From: Mycobacterium sp.
GTDB lineage: Bacteria > Actinomycetota > Actinomycetes > Mycobacteriales > Mycobacteriaceae
NCBI GenBank assembly: GCA_023264735.1
Contig: JAHFVD010000061.1
Span: 8,366 to 46,891 of the forward strand
Reading direction: 5' to 3'
Length of the DNA: 38,526 bases
The notes under the pieces are model-generated. The model was given only the letters and a program-made list of their open reading frames with translations, was not told the origin of the DNA and searched no databases. Below, piece after piece: positions 22,815 to 28,317 of this stretch; positions within the stretch are counted from its first letter, which is position 1, and every line of letters starts with the position of its first letter. A program made the translations under genes and the position numbers.

Positions 22815-23117
22815 ATGGCTACCGACTACGACGCACCACGGCGCACTGAGACCGATGAGGTGTCCGAGGACTCGCTCGAGGAGCTGAAGGCTCGCCGCAA
22901 TGAGGCGCAGTCGGCGGTGGTCGATGTCGATGAAACCGATTCCGCCGAGAATTTCGAGCTCCCCGGCGCGGATCTGTCCGGCGAGGAGCTGTCGGTACGG
23001 GTCGTCCCGAAGCAGGCCGACGAGTTCACCTGCTCGAGCTGCTTCTTGGTGCATCACCGCAGCCGGCTGGCCAGCGACAAGAACGGCGTGATGATCTGCA
23101 CGGACTGCGCGGCGTAG
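22815..23117 (+). CDS. DUF4193 protein with a DksA-like zinc finger (Rv2699c-like)
   Basis: The protein has 100 residues. ATG 22815 follows GGAGGGGACAACA; the TTG at 22800 is not needed. The N-terminal two-thirds is acidic and helical (SEDSLEELKARRNEAQSAV, DVDETDSAENFELPGADL). The end carries CSSCFLVHHRSRLASDKNGVMICTDC, two CxxC pairs separated by ~20 residues, a treble-clef/DksA-type zinc site. DksA/TraR proteins bind RNA polymerase, so a transcriptional role is possible but not shown. The family is very conserved in actinobacteria. The gene is divergent from cei, and a CRP-type site lies between them. It ends 9 bp before the convergent DUF3093 stop. Confidence 0.88.
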   Translation: MATDYDAPRRTETDEVSEDSLEELKARRNEAQSAVVDVDETDSAENFELPGADLSGEELSVRVVPKQADEFTCSSCFLVHHRSRLASDKNGVMICTDCAA

Positions 23118-23126
23118 CCGCGTCGG

Positions 23127-23603
23127 TCAGCTGCGCAAGGCCGACAACACCCGATCGGGGTGGCGGACGCTGACCAGCCAGTACGGCGTCGGATCGTCGG
23201 GATCGTCGAGGACTACCAGCACCAGCGGCCCTACCCAGCCCCGGTGCAGGACATAGGCGGCCGGATCGAGCTGGCGGCCCAGCGCCGCCGACTTCGCCGT
23301 TCGGGGGATCTCCGCGGACCGTGACACCACCGACATCGGCAGATGCGCCTGACCGGCCCACAGGTCGACCTCGGCGCCATCGGTGACGACGCGCACCTCG
23401 GTGCGGCTCAGCCACAGCAACACGCCCGCCGCGACCGCGCTGAGCAGCGTGTAGGGCAGCCACACGGGCAGGGTGCGCACACCCATCGTGACTTCCTTGG
23501 CGATGAGCGCCGCCAGGGCCAGGCCGAGCGGCCACCACCACCACGGCACCCAGAGCCGCTCGCGGTACCGCACGGTTTGCGAGGTCACACGCGAACCAGA
23601 CAC
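23127..23603 (-). CDS. DUF3093 membrane protein (Rv2698-like)
   Basis: The protein has 158 residues from GTG 23603 (VSGSRVTSQTVRYRERLWVP); an ATG at 23627 gives eight more residues. I prefer 23603 because TACCCT lies exactly 7 nt upstream, as in a leaderless mRNA. Two membrane segments are at about 19-35 (WVPWWWWPLGLALAALIA) and 44-64 (LPVWLPYTLLSAVAAGVLLWL). A beta-rich cytoplasmic domain follows (EVRVVTDGAEVDLWAGQAHLPMSVV, GWVGPLVLVVLDDPDDPTPYWLVSVRHP). DUF3093 is actinobacterial and unassigned. It is divergent from dut with only 25 bp between the two predicted starts, and its promoter overlaps that of dut. Confidence 0.82.
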   Translation of the reverse strand: MSGSRVTSQTVRYRERLWVPWWWWPLGLALAALIAKEVTMGVRTLPVWLPYTLLSAVAAGVLLWLSRTEVRVVTDGAEVDLWAGQAHLPMSVVSRSAEIPRTAKSAALGRQLDPAAYVLHRGWVGPLVLVVLDDPDDPTPYWLVSVRHPDRVLSALRS

Positions 23604-23610
23604 GCGGCCA

Positions 23611-23620
23611 AGGGTAGTCT
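23611..23620. promoter_or_regulatory. Overlapping divergent -10 elements sharing one TA step (dut and DUF3093)
   Basis: On the plus strand TAGTCT (23615-23620) is 8 nt before the dut GTG. On the minus strand TACCCT (23616-23611) is 7 nt before the DUF3093 GTG. Both start with the same TA base pairs (23615-23616), so one symmetric sequence appears to serve transcription in both directions. Confidence 0.55.
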
Positions 23621-23628
23621 GTGGCATC

Positions 23629-24093
23629 GTGCCAGCCAGTCTCGCGGTGGTCCGCCTAGACCGCGATCTCCCGATGCCCAGCCGCGCCCACGACGGCGAT
23701 GCGGGCGTGGATTTGTTCAGTGCCGAAGACGTCGATCTGGCGCCCGGCCATCGTGCCCTGGTAGCCACCGGGATCGCCGTGGCGATCCCGCACGGCATGG
23801 TCGGCCTGGTTCATCCGCGCTCCGGTTTGGCTGCGCGCGTGGGACTTTCGATCGTCAACAGTCCCGGCACGATCGACGCCGGATATCGCGGTGAAGTCAA
23901 GATTTCGTTGATCAACCTCGACCCCGCCGCGCCGATCAACATCCGGCGCGGTGACCGCATCGCTCAACTGCTGGTCCAGCGGGTCGAACTCCCAGAGCTG
24001 GTCGAGGTGGCCTCGTTCGACGAGGCCGGACTGGCTGACACCACCCGTGGCGAGGGCGGCCACGGATCCTCCGGCGGACATGCGAGTTTGTGA
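23629..24093 (+). CDS. dut: dUTP diphosphatase Dut
   Basis: The protein has 154 residues, GTG start at 23629, trimeric dUTPase length. It hydrolyses dUTP to dUMP and PPi, keeping uracil out of DNA and supplying dUMP for thymidylate. All five motifs are visible: 1 DGDAGVDLFS, 2 PRSGLA, 3 GTIDAGYRGEVKI, 4 RGDRIAQLLVQRV, and 5 RGEGGHGSSGGHASL, the mobile C-terminal arm that closes the site. No ribosome site is present; a leaderless mRNA from TAGTCT fits. The stop overlaps the ATG of the DUF3710 gene (TGATG), so the two are coupled. Confidence 0.96.
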   Translation: MPASLAVVRLDRDLPMPSRAHDGDAGVDLFSAEDVDLAPGHRALVATGIAVAIPHGMVGLVHPRSGLAARVGLSIVNSPGTIDAGYRGEVKISLINLDPAAPINIRRGDRIAQLLVQRVELPELVEVASFDEAGLADTTRGEGGHGSSGGHASL

Positions 24094-24884
24094 TGGCATT
24101 CGGCAGACGTAAGAACGAACCCAAGACCGGCGACCCCGTGGCCGAGAAGCCGGACGGCGACGACGTCATCGAGGACACCCTGGCCACTGAGCCCGACGAT
24201 GCCGCCGGCGACTACGACGGTGGCCCTTTCGATGTCGAGGACTTCGACAACCCCGACGAAGCCGCGGAAGCCCGGCTCGACCTCGGCTCGGTGCTGGTCC
24301 CGATGCCGGCGGGCGGCCAGATCCAGGTCGAGTTGAACGAACAGGGCGTGCCAAGCGCGGTGTGGGTGGTCACGCCCAACGGACGGTTCACGATCGCCGC
24401 CTACGCGGCACCGAAGTCACCAGGCCTGTGGCGGGAAGTGGCCAAAGAGCTGGCCGACTCGCTGCGCAAGGACAACGCGCAGGTGTCCATCGAGACCGGC
24501 CCCTGGGGTCGTGAGGTGGTCGGTACCGGCGCAGGTGTGGTGCGTTTCATCGGGGTCGACGGCTACCGCTGGATGATCCGCTGCGTGGTCAACGGCGCCC
24601 CGGAAGCCATGCCGAACCTGGTCGTCGAAGCGCGAGAAGCGTTGGCCGACACCGTTGTACGGCGCGATGACACTCCGCTGCCGGTGCGCACCCCGCTGCC
24701 GGTCAACCTGCCAGAGCCGATGCTCGAGCAGTTGCGTCAGGCTGCTGCCCAGCAGGCTCAGATGGTGGCCGCCCAGCAGGCGCTGGTGCAGGAGCAGCAG
24801 GCGCAGGGCCAGCCGCCGACCGAGCGGCGCAGCGCGTCCGGCTCGGCCATGCAGCAGTTGCGCAGCACCAGCACCGGCGGCTGA
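24093..24884 (+). CDS. DUF3710 protein (Rv2696c-like)
   Basis: The protein has 263 residues. ATG 24093 overlaps the dut stop by 1 nt. The N-terminus is acidic and low-complexity (EPKTGDPVAEKPDGDDVIEDTLATEPDDAAG). The core domain has DLGSVLVPMPAGGQIQVELNEQGVPSAVWVVTPNGRFTIAAYAAPKSPGLWREVAKELADSL and RFIGVDGYRWMIRCVVNGAP, typical DUF3710. The C-terminus is Gln/Ala-rich (QQAQMVAAQQALVQEQQAQ), likely a coiled coil. No membrane segment is seen. Function is unknown; it always travels with dut in mycobacteria as far as I recall. A repeat element lies just downstream. Confidence 0.85.
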   Translation: MAFGRRKNEPKTGDPVAEKPDGDDVIEDTLATEPDDAAGDYDGGPFDVEDFDNPDEAAEARLDLGSVLVPMPAGGQIQVELNEQGVPSAVWVVTPNGRFTIAAYAAPKSPGLWREVAKELADSLRKDNAQVSIETGPWGREVVGTGAGVVRFIGVDGYRWMIRCVVNGAPEAMPNLVVEAREALADTVVRRDDTPLPVRTPLPVNLPEPMLEQLRQAAAQQAQMVAAQQALVQEQQAQGQPPTERRSASGSAMQQLRSTSTGG

Positions 24885-24891
24885 TTGGCTG

Positions 24892-24909
24892 CCCCGGGTC
24901 GCTTCGCTC
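24892..24909 (+). repeat. Intergenic repeat, copy A
   Basis: CCCCGGGTCGCTTCGCTC lies between the DUF3710 gene and the hydrolase. A reverse-complement copy with 17 of 18 identical bases is at 36730-36747, also intergenic. Confidence 0.55.
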
Positions 24910-24923
24910 GCCCCCTCGCCTTC

Positions 24924-24943
24924 GGCTGGGGGTACCCCCAGCC
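24924..24943. terminator. 20-bp perfect palindrome between convergent genes
   Basis: GGCTGGGGGTACCCCCAGCC is fully self-complementary and could form a strong stem at the ends of both transcripts. With copy A at 24892 it forms one intergenic element. It has no T-run; it may be a terminator, a protein site or a REP-like repeat. Confidence 0.55.
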
Positions 24944-24951
24944 CGCCGGAC

Positions 24952-25656
24952 CTATCCCGCGGCCTCGTCCACCGCAGCCAGACACGCCGCCCCGAGTACT
25001 TCAGGGTCGGGGCCGAAGTCGTCGAGGCTGACCGTCCGCAGCGCCGCGCGCGGCGCCGCTGACGCCCATTCCAGCGCGACCTCCAGCGGATGGATCGGGT
25101 CGTCGGATGCCCCGACCACACCCATCGGCACGGCCAGCCGCTCCAATTCGGCGATGCTCGGCGCGACATAGCCGGCGGCTTCCTCCATCGCGTCGGGCAA
25201 TTCGGGCCACTGACCCAGCCAGCTGCGGGTGAGCTCGTCGGCCAGCCAGGCCGGGCTGGACGCCCGCATCTGCGCGGTCGTGGCGACCAGACCGGCGGTG
25301 CGCAACTGGTGGGCGGTGTGCCGGGCCGACAGCGCGGCCGGAGCCGACGGCGCTGACCCGGTCCACGCCGGCAGCGCGGCCAGCACCGCCACCGCGCGGC
25401 TCGGATGCGCCAACGCCCACGCAAGGCTCACCGCGGCGCCGATGGACACCCCACCGACGATGATCGGGCCCTGACGGGCAGCGTTGTCGAGCGCGTCGAG
25501 GTAGCTGGCGACCAGCCGGGCCGGTTGCGGCGCCGGGGTCGACACCACCGCGCCGACCCCGTGCAGCGGCCCGGCGAACGCCCGGTAGACGTAGTCGTCG
25601 TCGGAGCCCGTCCCCGGCAGCAGCACCGCCGTGGCCCCGCGGAATGTGATCGTCAT
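24952..25656 (-). CDS. Alpha/beta-fold hydrolase (Rv2695-like)
   Basis: The protein has 234 residues. ATG 25656 (MTITFRGATAVLLPGTG) follows AGGCAGGA at a normal distance. N-terminal LLPGTGSDDDYVYRAF is the oxyanion/loop region. The nucleophile motif is GGVSIGAAVSLAWALAHP (Ser in GVSIG). The acid is likely in VVGASDDPIHPLEVALEW, which also holds a His. The C-terminus is short and no clear GH motif is found, so the catalytic His is uncertain. This is a small serine hydrolase of unknown substrate, one of two in the window. It is divergent from the OB-fold gene. Confidence 0.8.
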   Translation of the reverse strand: MTITFRGATAVLLPGTGSDDDYVYRAFAGPLHGVGAVVSTPAPQPARLVASYLDALDNAARQGPIIVGGVSIGAAVSLAWALAHPSRAVAVLAALPAWTGSAPSAPAALSARHTAHQLRTAGLVATTAQMRASSPAWLADELTRSWLGQWPELPDAMEEAAGYVAPSIAELERLAVPMGVVGASDDPIHPLEVALEWASAAPRAALRTVSLDDFGPDPEVLGAACLAAVDEAAG

Positions 25657-25708
25657 CTCATGATCCTGCCTGTGACGCATTAGCAACCGTCGCCGCGGGT
25701 ATGCCACA

Positions 25709-25737
25709 TGGCAATCGGGAACCAACAGGTCTAGCGT
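25709..25737 (+). promoter_or_regulatory. Candidate promoter of the OB-fold gene
   Basis: TGGCAA (25709-25714), a 17-nt spacer and TAGCGT (25732-25737) lie upstream of CAGGAGAGGCC-ATG (25778). This predicts a leader of about 34 nt. Confidence 0.4.
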
Positions 25738-25777
25738 TGCGTTGGCATTGTGATCCGCTGAAGTATCAGGAGAGGCC

Positions 25778-26149
25778 ATGGCTACGGCCGAAAGTTTTGT
25801 CCGCCGTCTCACCCGTCGGTTGACGGAGGACCCTGAGCAGCGCGATGTCGAAGAACTCACCGACGAGGCGGCCCAGACCGGCACGCAGCGAGCAATCGAT
25901 TGCCAGCGCGGCCAGGAGGTCACCATGGTGGGCACCCTGCGCAGTGTGGAGATGAACGCCAAGGGCTGTGCCGGCGGGGTACGTGCCGAGCTGTTCGACG
26001 GCACCGACACGGTGACGCTGGTCTGGTTGGGACAGCGCCGAATCCCCGGAATCGAATCGGGTCGCGCCCTGCGAGTACGCGGTCGGCTGGGCACGTTGGA
26101 AAACGGAACCAAGGCCATCTACAACCCGCACTACGAGATCCAGACTTGA
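25778..26149 (+). CDS. OB-fold nucleic acid binding domain protein (Rv2694c-like)
   Basis: The protein has 123 residues. ATG 25778 follows AGGAGAGG. The first 45 residues form an acidic helical segment (LTEDPEQRDVEELTDEAAQTGTQRAI). The OB-fold runs CQRGQEVTMVGTLRSVEMNAKGCAGGVRAELFDGTDTVTLVWLGQRRIPGIESGRALRVRGRLGT, the beta-barrel seen in aminoacyl-tRNA synthetases and RecG-like proteins. It could bind DNA or RNA, but no partner is known. Its stop overlaps the start of the DUF3159 gene, so both are one operon. The 121-bp gap upstream is shared with the divergent hydrolase. Confidence 0.82.
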   Translation: MATAESFVRRLTRRLTEDPEQRDVEELTDEAAQTGTQRAIDCQRGQEVTMVGTLRSVEMNAKGCAGGVRAELFDGTDTVTLVWLGQRRIPGIESGRALRVRGRLGTLENGTKAIYNPHYEIQT

Positions 26150-26862
26150 GCCTTCCCGTCGAAGACAGCGATCGTTCGCCAGATTCCGACGATATCGAGC
26201 TGACGCCTGCTGCCGAGAGGACTCCGGCCCAGGCGCTGCTCGCCCAGATGGGCGGTATCAGCGGGCTGATCTATTCGGCCCTGCCGGTCGCCGTACTGGT
26301 GCCCGTGAATACCGCGTTCGGCCTGGTGCCTGCGATCGCCGCGGCCCTCGGTGTCGCCGCCCTGATCCTGGTCTGGCGCCTGATCCGCCGTGACTCCGTA
26401 CAGCCCGCCGTCTCCGGATTCATCGGTGTCGGGCTCAGCGCCCTGATCGCCTGGCTCGTCGGGGCGTCGAAAGGCTACTTCCTGCTTGGCATTTGGACGT
26501 CGCTGATCTGGGCGGGGGTCTTCGCCCTCTCGGTCCTGATCCGCCGGCCCATCGTGGGCTACGCCTGGAGCTGGATCCAAAGCCACGACCGTGCCTGGCG
26601 CAACAACCGGCGCGCGGTGCTGGCCTTCGACATTGCGACGTTGACCTGGGTGCTGGTGTTCGCATCGCGCTTCGTCGTGCAGCGTCACCTCTACGACCTC
26701 GACCAGACCGGCTGGCTGGGGGTGGCCCGCATCGCGATGGGCTGGCCGCTGACCGGGGTGGCCGCGCTGGTCACGTACCTCGCGATCCGCGTCGCCCAGC
26801 GCGCGATCCACGCCGCCCACGCCGACAGCCACGACTCGGGCGCCGCCCCCGCCGCTGAATGA
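26146..26862 (+). CDS. DUF3159 multi-pass membrane protein (Rv2693c-like)
   Basis: The protein has 238 residues if it starts at TTG 26146, which overlaps the upstream stop by 4 nt (TTGA); this is typical of translational coupling, but the start is not certain. After a short acidic N-terminus (ERTPAQALLAQMGGISG) there are about six membrane helices: SALPVAVLVPVNTAF, ALGVAALILVWRLI, SGFIGVGLSALIAWLVG, GYFLLGIWTSLIWAGVFALSVLI, LAFDIATLTWVLVFASRFVV and VARIAMGWPLTGVAALVTYLAI. Between them are RRPIVGYAW and VQRHLYDLDQTGWLG. DUF3159 resembles small intracellular septation-type membrane proteins. Function is unknown. It ends 3 bp before the convergent ceoC stop. Confidence 0.82.
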   Translation: MSLPVEDSDRSPDSDDIELTPAAERTPAQALLAQMGGISGLIYSALPVAVLVPVNTAFGLVPAIAAALGVAALILVWRLIRRDSVQPAVSGFIGVGLSALIAWLVGASKGYFLLGIWTSLIWAGVFALSVLIRRPIVGYAWSWIQSHDRAWRNNRRAVLAFDIATLTWVLVFASRFVVQRHLYDLDQTGWLGVARIAMGWPLTGVAALVTYLAIRVAQRAIHAAHADSHDSGAAPAAE

Positions 26863-26865
26863 CCG

Positions 26866-27549
26866 CTAGGCCTTAGAGGCCGACAGCACCGTCGTGCGCA
26901 GCTCGTCTTCCACTTCGGGCGCGGCGACGAACAACAGCTCATCCCCGCCTTCCAGCGGTTCGTCGGCCTCCGGCACGATCACCCTCGGTCCGCGCAGGAT
27001 CGTCACCAGCGTGGCGTCGCGCGGCAGGACGAGCTTGCGCACCGGCCGCCCGCCCCACGGGGTGTCGTCGGGCAGGGTGATCTCGACAAGGTTGGCGTGG
27101 CCCTGGCGGAACTGCATGAGCCGCACCAGATCGCCCACGGCGACGGCCTCTTCCACCAGCGAGGCCAGCATCCGCGGGGTGGACACCGCGACGTCCACAC
27201 CCCAGGAGTCGTCGAACAGCCACTCGTTGCGGGGATCGTTGACCCGGGCCACGACGCGGGACACCGCGAACTCCGTCTTGGCCAGCAGGGACAGCACCAC
27301 ATTCGCCTTGTCGTCGCCGGTGGCGGCCACGACGACATCGAAATCATGCAGGTGCACCGACTCCAGCAGGCTGATCTCGCAGGCGTCGCCGAGCCGCCAG
27401 TGTGCGGCCGGGATCGCGTCGACGTCGAGATGTTCGGGGTTGCGCTCGATGAGCGTCACCTCGTGCTCGCTCTCGAGCAGTTCGCGGGCAATCGAGCGGC
27501 CAACCGCGCCCGCCCCGGCGATCGCCACCTTGAGCCGTTTCTCGCCCAT
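26866..27549 (-). CDS. ceoC: CeoC, TrkA-type potassium-uptake regulator (RCK domain)
   Basis: The protein has 227 residues. TrkA-type RCK proteins bind NAD(H)/ATP and gate potassium channels or transporters from the cytoplasm. The Rossmann motif VAIAGAGAVGRSIARELLESEHEVTLIE is at 8-35. Acidic Glu35 after beta-2 favours NAD(H). Further RCK_N landmarks are GDACEISLLESVHLHDFDVVVAATGDDKANV and VVARVNDPRNEWLF. The RCK_C domain is at about 135-215 (LVEITLPDDTPWGGRPVRKL, DATLVTILRGPRVIVPEADEPLEGGDELLF). ATG 27549 is 3 bp after the ceoB stop. The pair forms the CeoB/CeoC system; no TrkH/TrkG channel is next to it. Confidence 0.9.
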   Translation of the reverse strand: MGEKRLKVAIAGAGAVGRSIARELLESEHEVTLIERNPEHLDVDAIPAAHWRLGDACEISLLESVHLHDFDVVVAATGDDKANVVLSLLAKTEFAVSRVVARVNDPRNEWLFDDSWGVDVAVSTPRMLASLVEEAVAVGDLVRLMQFRQGHANLVEITLPDDTPWGGRPVRKLVLPRDATLVTILRGPRVIVPEADEPLEGGDELLFVAAPEVEDELRTTVLSASKA

Positions 27550-27552
27550 CTG

Positions 27553-28230
27553 TCAGTGCCCCTCTCCGACGTCCGGGCCGGGCGGCAGCGCGGCGAGTGC
27601 CAGCGCTTCCGCGGCGCGCCCGGATATCGCCGCGATGTAGACCTGATCGCCGGCCTGGACGACGGTTTTGGGCTCGGGCAGGATGCCGGTGCCGAACCGG
27701 ATCACGAACGCGACGCGCGCGCCGGTGGCCTCCTCGAGGGAGGTCAGCCGGTGCCCGACCCAGCCTTCGTGCAGCGTCACTTCGGCGACGGCCATCGTGC
27801 CGGTCGGATCACGCCATTTGGCGGTCTCGGTGTCGCGCACGAGCGCGTTCAGCAGCCGATCGGTGGTCCAGGGTACGGTCGCGACCGTCGGGATGCCCAG
27901 TCGCTCGTAGACCGCGGCACGCTTGGCGTCGTAGATCCGCGCGACGACTCGCTGCACCCCGAACGTCTCGCGAGCCAGTCGCGCGGAGATGATGTTGGAG
28001 TTGTCGCCTGAGGAGACCGCGGCGAACGCATCGGTGTCCTCGATTCCCGCGCGCAGCAGCACTTCTCGGTCGAATCCCATACCAAGCACCCGCTCGCCGG
28101 TGAAGTCCGGCGAGAGCCGGTGAAACGCCGTCACATCCCGGTCGATGACAGCCACTTCATGGCCGATCCGGGACAGCGCGTCGGCCAACGAGGCGCCGAC
28201 GCGACCGCACCCCATCACCACTACCCGCAC
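27553..28230 (-). CDS. ceoB: CeoB, TrkA-type potassium-uptake regulator (RCK domain)
   Basis: The protein has 225 residues. GTG 28230 follows GAGAGGACGCCAG; longer forms to 28290 are not favoured. The Rossmann motif VRVVVMGCGRVGASLADAL is at the N-terminus, with AVIDRD carrying the NAD-type Asp. Other RCK_N parts are GIEDTDAFAAVSSGDNSNIISARLARE and VVARIYDAKRAAVYERLGI. The RCK_C domain reads LHEGWVGHRLTSLEEATGARVAFVIRFGTGILPEPKTVVQAGDQVYIAAI. With CeoC it probably forms a hetero-oligomeric gating ring. Interference with CeoBC perturbs potassium response in M. tuberculosis. It is divergent from the KimA-like transporter (87 bp). Confidence 0.9.
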   Translation of the reverse strand: MRVVVMGCGRVGASLADALSRIGHEVAVIDRDVTAFHRLSPDFTGERVLGMGFDREVLLRAGIEDTDAFAAVSSGDNSNIISARLARETFGVQRVVARIYDAKRAAVYERLGIPTVATVPWTTDRLLNALVRDTETAKWRDPTGTMAVAEVTLHEGWVGHRLTSLEEATGARVAFVIRFGTGILPEPKTVVQAGDQVYIAAISGRAAEALALAALPPGPDVGEGH

Positions 28231-28303
28231 CTGGCGTCCTCTCGACTTCGTCGTGTGTCGACCCGACCGTATGGGGAACGCTACAGCCAAACCGACTTGG
28301 GCC

Positions 28304-28309
28304 TAGTCT
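28304..28309 (+). promoter_or_regulatory. -10 element of the KimA-like transporter gene, leaderless
   Basis: TAGTCT is followed by 8 nt and the GTG start, the same hexamer and spacing as at dut (23615). Confidence 0.6.
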
Positions 28310-28317
28310 TGGCACTC

